A DNA stretch of 64,000 nucleotides from Pycnococcus provasolii (GCA_938743325.2 OW568865.1:434001-498000), one strand, 5' to 3'. Numbered from the stretch's first letter, positions 26,804-36,546 are shown. A program made the numbers and translations. Notes: generated from the sequence alone by a model not told the origin.

Positions 26804-28036
26804 ATGACGACGACAACCTCGTTTACCCTCCTCCTCGCACCGCTGCTGCTGCTGCTGCTGGCGGGAACTGATGGGGCTCACGTTGGTAGGCATCTCGAAT
26901 CTCTGCCTCTCTTCTCTTTGAGCAGCACAACTGGCGATTCATGGGTGTTCAACAACGGCGTAACTGTCAACGGAACCACTGGTGACTTGGTCGCGCAGGG
27001 CGACCTTAGCGGAGTGCACCTCGAGTCGCTCATCGATGACCACTACAAGCAGAATGTGACATTCGCGGACAAGAAAAAGATGCTCCTGAACATTCTTGGT
27101 CTCAAGGTTGTGGACTTTGCATACAACGACACGTTCCAGGAGGAGTTTGTGGGATCACATGATGAACACTACTTTGACGGCAAACCGCCACACTGGTACA
27201 AGGCGGCGTACTACCGCGGCATTCTCGCAGAAAGCTTAGCCTACCATCTGCCGCAGGCTCTCACGCCTCACCAAGTGCTGCCTCTCAACACTGACTTTGT
27301 TCAGGGAGATAATACAGTACAGGGTCAGTGCTGTCAGGAATTCAACGCAGGCTCAGACAACTCAAACGACCTTGAGCACCTAACGAATAAGAGGTGGTAC
27401 GCGAAGTTGGACGTGATTGTGACAGAGCTTGTTGGTGCGGTGCAGGCACTCTTCAGCATGGCGTTCGATCCAATCAGCCTCGCGAAGCTCGCCGCTCCTG
27501 GCCCGTACAGCGGCGGTGGACCGATCAGCCTCGGCATGTTCATCGGCAGTGTGCTGGAGCTCATTTCGCACAAGGGATTTGGAGACTACTCCAAGTCTGC
27601 GGCGACGAGCGGCAGCGGCGTGAAGTTCAACTTCAAGTCAAGTCCAAGTCCAGAGCACATGCCAGATCCTAACGATGCTCCGGTCTTTCACAGCATGCCA
27701 TTGGATGTGCAGCACGAGGCGCAAAACGCCGCAGCCTCGGTGATACGTGCTGTTGATGACGTGAACGCTCACACGATGACGAAGGAAAGTGAGATGAACG
27801 CGCGCTTTGACCAATTTGCGCAGACGCTTGCGAATGACCTGGAATTTGTGACGGCGCGAGCGAATGCCGTGAAGGTGGTTGCGAAGGGTGAGAATGGGCA
27901 CCTCGTAGCTCTCGAGCGCACGAACGCACGCCAACGCAAAAACATCGACGAGCTTCTCGATCTCTCGAATCGCCTCACGGTGGAACAAGACAAGGCGATT
28001 CAGGACATTGAGGCTGCTCTTTCTCGTATTCCGTGA
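26804..28036 (+). CDS. Putative secreted or lumenal protein of unknown function
   Basis: 410 aa from ATG at 26804. The N-terminus is a textbook signal peptide: a short polar start, then LLLAPLLLLLLAG, cleaved near AGTDGA. Several Asn-X-Ser/Thr sites follow (NGTTG, NVTF, NDTF), which fits entry into the secretory pathway. A region around 110-140 (SHDEHYFDGKPPHWYKAAYY) is compact and aromatic, but I do not recognise a family. CC at about 175 sits in QGQCCQEF. A hydrophobic helix (PISLGMFIGSVLELI) lies at about 240-255. The C-terminal ~110 residues are a predicted coiled coil. No ER retention signal or GPI pattern is seen at the end. It converges on the RRM gene with a 55-bp gap. Confidence 0.62.
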   Translation: MTTTTSFTLLLAPLLLLLLAGTDGAHVGRHLESLPLFSLSSTTGDSWVFNNGVTVNGTTGDLVAQGDLSGVHLESLIDDHYKQNVTFADKKKMLLNILGLKVVDFAYNDTFQEEFVGSHDEHYFDGKPPHWYKAAYYRGILAESLAYHLPQALTPHQVLPLNTDFVQGDNTVQGQCCQEFNAGSDNSNDLEHLTNKRWYAKLDVIVTELVGAVQALFSMAFDPISLAKLAAPGPYSGGGPISLGMFIGSVLELISHKGFGDYSKSAATSGSGVKFNFKSSPSPEHMPDPNDAPVFHSMPLDVQHEAQNAAASVIRAVDDVNAHTMTKESEMNARFDQFAQTLANDLEFVTARANAVKVVAKGENGHLVALERTNARQRKNIDELLDLSNRLTVEQDKAIQDIEAALSRIP

Positions 28037-28091
28037 ATTCTATCTTTCACGATTGTTGAACCATGTTTGGTAAAAGCAATACAATTCCTTC

Positions 28092-29474
28092 TTACATCTT
28101 CACACGCTTCTTCTTTGCATCATCATCATCATTGTTGTTGTTGTTGTTGTCCTCCTCCTCAGCTGCAGAAACACCAGTCTCCCTAGCTCTTTTGCGGTCT
28201 TCCACCTTTTGCGCGAGCGCAAGCTTTCGCCTCAGAAGTTCCATCTTCTTCTCGTTGATGGCAGCGAGCGTCTCAATGCGCTCACGGTGCGCTTTCTGCT
28301 CCTCCTCACGTCGTCGTCGTTCTTCCTCCTTTTTCGCCAGCCTCGCCTCATCAACCTTTTGCGCGCGTGCTGCCGACGCCTCCTCCGCTGCGCGACGTAG
28401 TGCCTCAGCCTTTGCCTCCTTCTCCTGCTTGGCGGCGGCGGCGGCGGCGGCGGCGGCAGCCTCCTCCTCCTCCCTCAGCTGCTGCTGATGTTGTTGCCTG
28501 TTTGGAGCCTGATGCGATGGCGCCCGTATCGCATGCGGCGAGGCTGATGTACGAGACGGCGGATGGTACTGCGACGGCGACGGCGACAGCGGCGGGGGTT
28601 GAAGTGCATGATTGTGGTGGCTGTGATGGTATGCAGGGCGTGGATGTGGATGTGGATGTGGCCGTGGCGCATCTCGTTCGCGCAGCGGTAGCGGCGCCGG
28701 CGGCTCGTCGCGAGGGGCCTCCTCCAGATCATGCCTTGCTCTTGCCACCTTGATGGGCAGTTGGTGTATGTGCTGTGCCGCGGGAGCACGTAGCATAGGC
28801 CCAAGCAGCGCGGATACTTCGAGGCGCGTGCTAAGTGCCGTCTCCAAAGCTTCTTTCGACTCTAGAAGGACATATGCCGCGCGCGCTGGCACTGGCGGTG
28901 CGTCAGGATATCGCCTCGTCGGTTTGGGCGCCATGACGCGTATGGTACCAACGCGTCCAAACCTGGAGAAGTACGAGCGCAGGCGCGCGTGCACTTCCGC
29001 ATCCAGCTCGCGCGTGCTTGCTGCTGGGAGGTTGTACACGGCAATTGTCCTCGACGCTGATGCTGATGTGGAGGGGGAAGGCTGCTGGTGGTTCTGTCGT
29101 CGTTGCCCCGTAAACCGGCTCTGCTGCTGTGGCTGTCTTGGTTGTTGGTCATCCCTGCGTGTGGGCTGTTGCACATGACGTCCTCCGTGCATATGACGTC
29201 CGTGCATATGCCCGTGGTTGTGGTTGTGGTGCGGTACATTGGTCATCGCTTGCTGTTCGTTGCCAGCATTGTCATTCTGAAGGTAGTCGTGAACGTCTCC
29301 AGCGTTTCCTGGGTTTCTGTTGTCATCCAACAAGCCAGACTGTTGGATTTGTGCCGGAGACGAAGACGGCGACGGGGATGGCGAAGAAGAGTGCGACTGC
29401 CTTCTTCTTCGTAGTCGTCGACGTCGGCGGTGCTCGGAGTCGGAGTCGGAGTCACTGGAGTCGGAGGGCGCCAT
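28092..29474 (-). CDS. RNA-binding protein with one RRM and charged coiled-coil tail
   Basis: 460 aa from ATG at 29474. An in-frame upstream stretch is hydrophobic and AT-rich and is taken as 5' flank. Parts: an acidic/Ser N-terminus, an RS-like Arg run (RRRRRLRRRR), a His/Gly-rich stretch (about 80-100), and one RRM at about 142-225, with RNP2 TIAVYNLP and an RNP1-like AAYVLLES. Then comes a Pro/His-rich linker, an Ala run and a long Lys/Arg/Glu helix (about 380-440) ending in Asn, Asp and Lys runs. This suggests a nuclear mRNA-processing factor; the specific orthologue is not clear. It is divergent from Cpn10, and the shared gap carries AACCCCGAAA copies. Confidence 0.72.
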   Translation of the reverse strand: MAPSDSSDSDSDSEHRRRRRLRRRRQSHSSSPSPSPSSSPAQIQQSGLLDDNRNPGNAGDVHDYLQNDNAGNEQQAMTNVPHHNHNHGHMHGRHMHGGRHVQQPTRRDDQQPRQPQQQSRFTGQRRQNHQQPSPSTSASASRTIAVYNLPAASTRELDAEVHARLRSYFSRFGRVGTIRVMAPKPTRRYPDAPPVPARAAYVLLESKEALETALSTRLEVSALLGPMLRAPAAQHIHQLPIKVARARHDLEEAPRDEPPAPLPLRERDAPRPHPHPHPRPAYHHSHHNHALQPPPLSPSPSQYHPPSRTSASPHAIRAPSHQAPNRQQHQQQLREEEEAAAAAAAAAAKQEKEAKAEALRRAAEEASAARAQKVDEARLAKKEEERRRREEEQKAHRERIETLAAINEKKMELLRRKLALAQKVEDRKRARETGVSAAEEEDNNNNNNDDDDAKKKRVKM

Positions 29475-29560
29475 TCCTTCCAAGAGTGCCGAAGCAGGCC
29501 GGATGTGAAAAAGGGGGAAAAAAGCAGAAGAAAAAACGCAAAGAAAAGAAAAGAAAAGAG

Positions 29561-29637
29561 GAAACCCCGAAACTAAAAGGTTACACGAATAATAAACCCC
29601 AACCCCGAAACAGAAAACAGAAAGCCAACCCCGAAAC
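29561..29637 (-). promoter_or_regulatory. Cluster of AACCCCGAAA elements upstream of the RRM gene
   Basis: Full AACCCCGAAA cores occur at about 29562, 29601 and 29626, with degenerate ACCCGA copies down to 29690, all within 90-220 bp upstream of the RRM gene ATG. The regulatory role is inferred from recurrence. Confidence 0.5.
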
Positions 29638-29982
29638 AAAATGAAACCCGACGGGGGAACGAAACCCGAGAGCAAAACCCGAGATGGGCGAACCGAACCG
29701 AAAAGAACCGAACGGGTCCCACCAAAGAAGGAGGGGGAGGAGGAGGAGGAGGAGGTGGTGGGGATCCCCCGTAGAGCCAGAAAACTTCCGAGGCTCTTCT
29801 TTTCTTTTTTCTGAGCCTCCCTCCCTCGGCGTTCGTTCGCAAGGTGTTGTGTTGTGGATAGGCCTCCCTCCCCCTGGGGGTTCCTCTCTCCCTCGGTTCA
29901 TCCTCGGCATTTCAGTTCCACCTGCAGGGGTCGGCGGCGGCGGCGGTAATCTCCCTCTGCTCTGTGTATTTCCTTGACTATT

Positions 29983-30420
29983 ATGGTGGTGCCTACTGTC
30001 GCACAAGCTCACTCTCACTCTCAGATGAGGGTGGTTCGTCCCACTGTGCACAATAGGGGTGTTTCTCGATTTCAACGCCTTGCTCCTCCCAGGGCGGCGC
30101 TTCCCGCATCCATCACGCAGCAGGAGGTGAACTCTGACAAACTCACGCCCACGCAGGGACGAGTTCTCGTCAAGCCGGAGGATAGTGACACGGGCGTCAC
30201 CAAGGGAGGTGTGCTCCTCGCTTCGTCCCAGTCCAACGACGCCTTCTCAACCTCCGACGCGGTCAACATCGGATCCGTCTTGGCGGTCGGAGACGGCGTC
30301 GAGGCGGTAGGAAAAGGGGACCGGGTGCTCTACAGCAGTCGAGGGGCCACGGAGGTCACCATGGCGGACGGTAAGGTGTACCTGTGCCGCGAGGAACAAG
30401 TCATTGCAAAGGTGAAATGA
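29983..30420 (+). CDS. CPN10: Plastid-type chaperonin 10 (GroES family)
   Basis: 145 aa from ATG at 29983 (the frame opens at a TTG three codons earlier). The first ~50 residues are basic and free of acidic residues (HNRGVSRFQRLAPPRAALPA), fitting a plastid or mitochondrial transit peptide. The mature part is one GroES fold of about 95 residues: LTPTQGRVLVKPED, the mobile loop region TKGGVLLASS, GSVLAVGDGVE, then GDRVLYSSRGATEV and the ending EEQVIAKVK. It caps Cpn60 rings during protein folding. It is a single-domain protein, not the double Cpn20 type. A perfect hairpin sits 16 bp after its stop, between it and the convergent RlmN gene. Confidence 0.85.
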   Translation: MVVPTVAQAHSHSQMRVVRPTVHNRGVSRFQRLAPPRAALPASITQQEVNSDKLTPTQGRVLVKPEDSDTGVTKGGVLLASSQSNDAFSTSDAVNIGSVLAVGDGVEAVGKGDRVLYSSRGATEVTMADGKVYLCREEQVIAKVK

Positions 30421-30435
30421 GCCAAAAAAAACAAT

Positions 30436-30467
30436 AGGGGTAACACCCCTATATGCGTGTTACCCCT
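30436..30467. terminator. Perfect 11-bp inverted repeat between convergent Cpn10 and RlmN genes
   Basis: AGGGGTAACAC at 30436-30446 pairs exactly with GTGTTACCCCT at 30457-30467, with a 10-base loop. It lies 16 bp past the Cpn10 stop and 56 bp past the RlmN stop, flanked by A- and T-runs. It could act in 3'-end formation or stop convergent transcription. Being symmetric, it serves either strand. Function is inferred. Confidence 0.55.
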
Positions 30468-30522
30468 CAACTTGAAAAAGCAAAAGCAAACTCTTTTTTT
30501 CTTTTTTTTTTAATTACAGTAG

Positions 30523-32403
30523 TCATTTCTTTGGTTTCGTCACACCACCACTCCACACGCCAAGCCACTGTTTAATGCGAGAGAAGAAGGTTGATGACGA
30601 CGACGTTGTCGTTGTTGGAGCGGCAGCTGTGGTAGTTGTTGCTTTCGAACGTGTTGTTGGCCGTTTCCCTGCAAGGTCCTCCATGTCCACCTCAGCACTA
30701 GGAGATGCGCAACCTGCGGCAGCATCCACAGCCATCCTCTCGCTTGCGTCCATCGCAACAGCCGTATCCTCGTCATCGGGGTACAACTTTTCGCCAGGCT
30801 GGTACTTCTCGCCAGCCACCTTCAAGCTGAGCTGGCCGCACGCGCCGTCAATATCCTGACCCATCTCGCGACGCACCGTCGTGCGAATCATGTACGGCGG
30901 ATTGCACAGAACGTCCGCGAAAGCTTCCACGTCCTGCGGATCTGGTGCGGCGTAGACGTCAGCAACCGACGTGGGGTTGTAAGGAATCAGATTCACCACG
31001 CCGCCTGCACCGCCACCGCCGCCGTTGCCCTTGTCGCGCCCCCTTGGCGACGGCGGCGGGGAGCTGCCAGCAGCCTCGTCGCCGTCGTCGTTGGCCGCGC
31101 CCCGGCTCTTGTATGCCTTGGGGAAGTCGTTCGCCGTCAGCAACTCGCCGAGCAGACGCGCATCCTCTCGCGTATCATTCACACCCTTCAAAAGAACGTA
31201 CTCCACCATGGGATGACGCCCAGATTTCGAAACGTGATACTTGATCGCCTCCATGATCTTCTCTATGTGCGCAGCCTTGGCGCTTGGCACGATGTTCAAG
31301 CGCCTCTCCTGCGTCGGCGCGTGCAGGCTGACGGCAAGGGAAACCTTCGGAACTTCATCCGCAAGCCTCCTGATATTCATGGGCAGGTTCGCGACCGTGC
31401 TCACACAGACGCTCTGCGGCCTGAGCATGAACATGTTTGAGTCCGTGAGACAGCGGCACGCCTCGACGACCGCGCGGTAGTTGTCCAACGGCTCACCCTG
31501 CCCCATGAAGACAACGTTGCGTACGCCCCCGTCTACAGGACGGCAGATGGCGACGGCGTGTGCCACCTGCTCCAAAATTTCACCGGCAGTCAAGCTTCCG
31601 GTGAGCCCGAGCGTTCCCGTGGCGCAAAACTTGCATCCCATGAGACATCCCACCTGACTGCTGACGCACACGGTGACGCGCCTGTGCCCGCCCTCCTTGC
31701 TCGCGCGCACGGTGTCATCGAGCTTTCCCTTTGCGCCCATGAGAGCGTCCATGCGCATGAGCACGGTCTCAACTAGGTTGCCATCCTGCAGCCTGACGAG
31801 CAGTTTCGTCGTGCGTCCATCCTTTGAGTCGAGCCGTCGCTCCACCGTCGTGGTCATGGGAACCAGCAGCGGCGTGGCGACGTTCTCGGGCAACTTTTGG
31901 GTTTTCTGGTAGTCTCGCAGCACCTTAACGTTCGAGCGCAGCTGCTCCAGAGCCTTTTTTGGGAAGTTGTCGCGCAGGTCTTTCGGCAGAAGGTTGTTCG
32001 CACGTTGTGCCGCTGACTCCGACATCGACGACGTTTCGTCGTACAGTGGAACGACGTCGGTTGCCGCTAACGACAAGCCTTCCCCCGTTCCCTCAAGGTT
32101 GGGGTCTGCACCCGCTCCCGCGAGTCTCGCGCGCTTCACGAGCGCCTTGGTAATGGCGACGGCATGCTGCGGTTTCGTGACTCCGAGAGATGCCAAGAAG
32201 GCGGAGCATGCGGTCCGGTCGAGGTATCCGACGAACGGCGGGGTGGCGGAGCGCCGTCCTTTCATTGGTTTCTTTTGTGTCTGTGTCTGTGTCTGTGTCT
32301 GTGTCTGTGTCTGTGTCTGTGTCTGTGTCTGTGTCTGTGTCTGTGTCTGTGTCTGTGTCTGTGTCTGCGGTGCCGACGGAGGCGGTGGTGCTGGCACGGC
32401 CAT
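30523..32403 (-). CDS. rlmN: RlmN/Cfr-family radical SAM adenine-C2 rRNA methyltransferase
   Basis: 626 aa from ATG at 32403. The radical-SAM cluster motif is CxxxCxxC at Cys251, Cys255 and Cys258 (QVGCLMGCKFCATGT). The family blocks NVVFMGQGEPLDNY, SLHAPTQERR and VEYVLLKGVND are present, as is the C-terminal second catalytic cysteine in DGACGQL. RlmN methylates A2503 of bacterial-type 23S rRNA and A37 of some tRNAs, so in an alga it probably serves plastid or mitochondrial ribosomes. The N-terminus begins MAVPAPPPPSAP and then runs through about 15 Gln-Thr pairs coded by a GTGTCT microsatellite, so the native start and targeting are uncertain. Ser/Gly-rich inserts sit in loops (GRDKGNGGGGGAGG). 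It converges on Cpn10. Confidence 0.93.
   Translation of the reverse strand: MAVPAPPPPSAPQTQTQTQTQTQTQTQTQTQTQTQTQTQTQTQKKPMKGRRSATPPFVGYLDRTACSAFLASLGVTKPQHAVAITKALVKRARLAGAGADPNLEGTGEGLSLAATDVVPLYDETSSMSESAAQRANNLLPKDLRDNFPKKALEQLRSNVKVLRDYQKTQKLPENVATPLLVPMTTTVERRLDSKDGRTTKLLVRLQDGNLVETVLMRMDALMGAKGKLDDTVRASKEGGHRRVTVCVSSQVGCLMGCKFCATGTLGLTGSLTAGEILEQVAHAVAICRPVDGGVRNVVFMGQGEPLDNYRAVVEACRCLTDSNMFMLRPQSVCVSTVANLPMNIRRLADEVPKVSLAVSLHAPTQERRLNIVPSAKAAHIEKIMEAIKYHVSKSGRHPMVEYVLLKGVNDTREDARLLGELLTANDFPKAYKSRGAANDDGDEAAGSSPPPSPRGRDKGNGGGGGAGGVVNLIPYNPTSVADVYAAPDPQDVEAFADVLCNPPYMIRTTVRREMGQDIDGACGQLSLKVAGEKYQPGEKLYPDDEDTAVAMDASERMAVDAAAGCASPSAEVDMEDLAGKRPTTRSKATTTTAAAPTTTTSSSSTFFSRIKQWLGVWSGGVTKPKK
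32276..32367 (-). repeat. (GTGTCT)n hexanucleotide array coding Gln-Thr repeats
   Basis: About 15 perfect hexamers in frame near the start of the RlmN gene. Length changes keep the reading frame, so the N-terminus can vary without breaking the enzyme. Confidence 0.9.
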
Positions 32404-33311
32404 CTGCGCGACGGAGGGGAGGGGAGGGGGACGAAGGCGATCGAGGGAGGGAAAGGTATGGCGACGCCGACGCCGGAAGCCGCCGCCGCCAACACGGAAA
32501 GGAGGGAAGGAGGGATGGCGTTTGGGGGTTGGAGGACCGGTTGCCTGAATTTTTTTCGGGTTTTTTTTTTCGGGGTTTAGTCGGTTAGGGTTAGGGTTAG
32601 GGTTAGGGTTAGGGGGAAAATATCAAGGTGAGTAGCCGTTCGGTCTACCCTGGGATCATTTTGGATCTCTCAAATCACCACTTCTCAAAAAAAAAATCAT
32701 GTGTACCGCTGGAGATGCTTCACGCGACTATTTCGAAGGATGGAGTGGATGGAGAGAGCGGCCCAAGCTGCGAGCCTGCGACGTGGGTCAATCAACGTCG
32801 TTCGACTATAGAACCTGCTATAGAACCCTGTTACAATCAGCCAAATTAAGAGGGAAAGCATGCGTTTTTGCAAGCTAAGATTTGGTGCAAGGACCCGGGT
32901 GTTTAGGGGAGGTTTGCGGTTGAACTTAGGCTGGAGAACGGAGAACGCATGGGCCGCGACACTTGAGAAAAGGGAAAGGGCAAGGAAAAGACGCATGTGA
33001 ATTGTGATCATGCGCATGTTGCGATCAAAGGGTCGTGTTTCGTCGTGCATCTGCCCGCGTCTGCCTGCGGTATGTGCGGTACCCGGTAGGTGCCTCCTTG
33101 GAAGGGAGGCACGGAGAGGTGGCACGGAGCGGGGCTTGACAAGCCTTGGGGTGCTTGTAGGCTTGTAGACAAGTCATACAAGCCGCGGGCGACTCGGCAG
33201 ACGTCCGGCTCCGTCGCATACCCCCGACCAGACGCCGCCTCTGCCTGCGCACGCAGCACCACTCACCAGCTCGTCGCCGGTGACAAACAACACACGCCGT
33301 GTTGTGTGCGC
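32404..33311. other. Divergent intergenic region, RlmN / hypothetical
   Basis: It holds an AACCCCGAAA element on the minus strand (32567-32578) and a TTAGGG array (32584-32614), both 165-210 bp upstream of RlmN. The remainder shows no gene I can support. Confidence 0.55.
32584..32614 (+). repeat. TTAGGG telomere-like array
   Basis: Five consecutive TTAGGG units, about 180 bp upstream of the RlmN ATG and directly beside an AACCCCGAAA element. Confidence 0.88.
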
Positions 33312-34229
33312 ATGCCTCGACACAAAGCAGCCTCGAAGGCTCTTAAGCCAACCTCGCACTCTCCGAAGCCAGCGCGCGTGTTCTTCTACTACTCCTCAGA
33401 CAGCGAGGCGGGGGACGACGATTTTGATAAAGATCACAAGTCGGATAACTCCGAAGAATACGACGAAGACGACGAGCATGCTGATTACGACTTACCTCCT
33501 GTATTGCACAAACCTCCTGTATCCGGCGCAGGCTTGCAATTTGCAGTTGACGAGGATGTCTTGACGATAGAGAATGAGAGATTCTCGCGAACCATCTCCA
33601 GCTTAAACACGATGAGCTTAGGGAACACCCCGGGGAGTCACAACGACACAGACACGCCGCCACGTCCGCGCGCGTCTAGCGGGACCATGAAGCGCGATTC
33701 CCCTTCTTCCGTCGACCCGAACAGTGGCAGTCTCGTTTTAAGGGCATGCAAGCTGCCAAGACAGTCGTCGGCCAGCGGACTCACAGAACAGTTGAAAGCA
33801 CAGAACAAAGCAAACGGTGGACATTCAAATTCAAATACCGTGCCGCCACCGCCAACGACCCCTATGACTCCACAAGTTATGTGTTTACCGTCCAAGAGTC
33901 GTGACGCACAACTGGAACCAAGTTCGGGGCAGTCTATACGCCAAAATTGTACGGGCTTTCCCGCGTCTTGCCCGTGCCTGGCGTGCGAGTTTGAGCGGGA
34001 GGTTGACCAGTTGCTCATCAACAGCAGGAACAATTCGCATGACAGCCAGTGGAAAGACATGCTGCAGCAGGCGACGATGCACAGGCCAAACAACGGACAC
34101 ATAAGCCCTGATGGACAGTGCGTATTTCCGTCGTCAACACAGCCAACACAAGTCACGTCGTGTCTGTCGCCACCCGCGAACCAACCGCACCAACTAGAAC
34201 CTAAAAACCACGAACCAACAACAAGATAG
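33312..34229 (+). CDS. Hypothetical disordered protein with acidic N-terminal region
   Basis: 305 aa from ATG at 33312; the open frame extends further upstream only from a GTG. I do not recognise it. Composition is Ser/Pro/Asn/Asp-rich and mostly disordered: a basic start (MPRHKAASKALKPTSHSPKP), an acidic stretch at about 30-60 (DSEAGDDDFDKD, EEYDEDDEHADYD), and Pro/Thr-rich linkers. There is one Cys cluster (NCTGFPASCPCLACEFEREV) at about 215-235 that might bind metal. Base composition is lower in GC than neighbouring genes and the 3' flank is AT-rich. It could be a real nuclear protein or a fortuitous ORF; I favour real because of length and coherent low-complexity biases. Confidence 0.45.
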   Translation: MPRHKAASKALKPTSHSPKPARVFFYYSSDSEAGDDDFDKDHKSDNSEEYDEDDEHADYDLPPVLHKPPVSGAGLQFAVDEDVLTIENERFSRTISSLNTMSLGNTPGSHNDTDTPPRPRASSGTMKRDSPSSVDPNSGSLVLRACKLPRQSSASGLTEQLKAQNKANGGHSNSNTVPPPPTTPMTPQVMCLPSKSRDAQLEPSSGQSIRQNCTGFPASCPCLACEFEREVDQLLINSRNNSHDSQWKDMLQQATMHRPNNGHISPDGQCVFPSSTQPTQVTSCLSPPANQPHQLEPKNHEPTTR

Positions 34230-34791
34230 CAACAAAAGATATTACCACCACCGCCGCCACCGCCGCCATCACCAGCGCCACCGCCACCGCCGCCCAGTCC
34301 GCCGCCAACGCCACCACCATTCATCATTCATCATCCAACCAAACATTGTTTATACACTGGCCAAGATAATAAATGTGATATAGATATAAGTGGACATTAC
34401 ATATAAATACAGTGCATGCAGCCTTAATCATGTGTACATAAGAAAACTGCATGGAATGAAACTGTGTTATATAATAGTTATTGAGTAGTTTTAGACGAAA
34501 TATTGATTCAAATGGGAAACACAGTATTTAGCACTGTACTGTAATCACCAACCTTGATTTCATTTATTTTTCATTTCATTTCATTTTTAGACACTGCTTA
34601 AGCCGAACTCCTTAGCTTAGTATGTACTACCATAGTCTAACATACTGTACTTGTAAATATCATGCAGTATGTGTGTGTGTTGTATCTTTGCGAAATGAAA
34701 TTTATTACAAAAGAAGTAGAATTTTGATCTTGTACGTGCGTACGTACAGAGCGTAGGTACTTTTAATGATGGCGAGCACACCATGATGCGA
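34230..34791. other. AT-rich gap between convergent genes
   Basis: The first 90 bases are a CCGCCA/CCACCA-type repeat (34240-34320); the rest is markedly AT-rich, with a (CATTT)n stretch at 34568-34588. No gene or RNA was recognised. It is the largest gap between convergent genes in the left half of the window. Confidence 0.6.
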
Positions 34792-36025
34792 CTAGATCTT
34801 GCCCGTCTTCGTCACCACTCCCACTCTGAGGCACTGGTCGAAGCTCGCCATCACGCAGAGACCTTCCTTATCCGGACTCCAGTCGAAGCTGCACACAGGC
34901 TGCGTGCTGATCTGCCTGTTCGCCTCGAGCGTCATGCTGCCCGGCACGCCGTAGTGAAGCCCCTCCGCGTCTTGCAGCCGACGTTGGTCCGGGTAGTGGT
35001 ACCGATAAAGGCTCAGGCCGCCGTCGCCGCTGCGAACCATGCAAACCTCGCGGTTCTGCGGCAGCCACTCACATCCCCAAATGGTGCTGTTCGCCACCGC
35101 GTTTTCCGTCAGGCACGCGTAGCCCTTCTGCGGGTGCTTCGTTCGCATGTCGAACACGTGGAAGCGGCTCTCCAGGCAGCAAACGGACACCTTGTTCATC
35201 TCGATGTCCTTGCGGTCGAACAGAACGCTGCAGACGCCGTTCTTCACGTTCGTCTCCCACCGCACGGCGTTCACACGAAGGTCGAACAGCTTGACGTCGC
35301 CGTTGTCGTAGCCCGCTAGCACGCACCGATCGTCGTTGTTGTGCGCGTTCCCGAAGCTGACACACCAGCAGTCTCGCGCTGCATCGGCGCTCTCCGGCTC
35401 GAGTGCCGCGACGGGCGCGTCTCGCTGCCTTGGGTCCCAGATGCACACGCGCCCGTCGCGGCCGCACGTGGCGATCTCCGGCGCGCCGCAGCCTCGCGTC
35501 TGGCCACCGAACCCGTCGATCGCGTTGATGATGTTGACGTGAGCCTTGGTTGTCCAAGCGGGGTGCGCGCTCTTCTCGAGGTCCCAGACGGCGAGGTTGC
35601 CGTGGAAGTCTCCCGTGGCTAGCGTGCGGTGGCTCAGCGACGCGTGCCCAAAGGTGGCGCACTTGAATGAGACTTTCTTCTCCTCCTCCTTGAGGCACTT
35701 GAGCTCGCTTCCGTCGAGCTCGTACACCGACAGGTTTCCCGTGTCTCTCGGGTTGCTTCCTACCGACACGAACCTTGCGCTCGACGGTACCCACCTGTTG
35801 TGAAAATTAAAAAAAGGGGTTGTGTTGTTGTTGTTGTGTGTGGCGGGAAGTTGTGAGCGTTGTTGGTTGCGTGCGTGAGACACTCACTGCTTTGGGTGCA
35901 CCACTGAGTACAAAGCACATGAACGGGCACAATACTATGTATACGTACTTGGTATCGAAGCACGTGTGCTGAAGTTGCTTGGAGAGGTGTTCCAGAATCT
36001 GAGGCGACGAATTTGCGTCCACCAT
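34792..36025 (-). CDS. DNAAF10: WDR92/Monad, dynein axonemal assembly factor 10, two exons
   Basis: WD40 co-chaperone that works with R2TP/prefoldin-like complexes to pre-assemble axonemal dynein arms in the cytoplasm. The model has two exons, 35949-36025 and 34792-35794, with a 154-bp intron (donor GTACGT, acceptor CAACAG on the minus strand, phase 2). The product is 359 aa. Exon 1 gives MVDANSSPQILEHLSKQLQH then TCFDTK, joining directly to WVPSSARFVSVG, as in animal WDR92 (PQII.HI ... FD.KWVP). The unspliced frame would replace this with unrelated sequence, so the intron is well supported. Later blocks are highly conserved: LATGDFHGNLAVWDLE, IINAIDG, WDPRQRDAPV, AGYDNGDVKLFDLR, NGVCSVLFDRKDIEMNK and FHVFDMRTKHPQKG. 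It implies that this organism builds, or kept genes for, motile flagella. Confidence 0.95.
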
Positions 36026-36546
36026 GACGGGAATCAAATCCTGTAAAATACCAACACACAAGTATACAGATACACTAAGGGCCTTACTAACAAAAGGTAC
36101 AAGGTACCCAAGCAGTGAAAAGCACTCTTGCAGTGACAATGAACGAGTGTGCTGTGCTGTGATGGCACCTTAAGGCCGCGCAAGGGACGCAAGGAAAGAT
36201 TATGGGTGATCTGTAAAGTATCACCCCCCCGCGGGCTGGTGGAGGCCGAGGGGCCGGCCGGCCTCCAGAGGGTGACAGTGACACAGCACACAACAAGCAC
36301 ACCTAACCTTAGCTAGGCGAGAGGGCGAGACGGGAGGAGAGGAGAGGCCGCCGAGTTCGTTGCCCACTATCGTAGTGCAAGGCGTGCACTGGTGGCCGGT
36401 GGGGTGGGTCCCACCCACCAACGCCACCAAACGGGTCTTACACAAACGGGTCGGACCTCTCGCCACCACCTAATTAAGGTTAGGTTTGCTCGCCAATCGC
36501 CATCGATCGGAACCAACAACCTTGCACGGGGTACTGTAACCCCTTG

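Noticed and set aside
29475-29675. Hydrophobic N-terminal extension of the RRM protein
   Set aside because: It translates the AACCCCGAAA-rich promoter region into Phe/Leu/Val residues. A membrane anchor on a nuclear-type RRM protein is unlikely.
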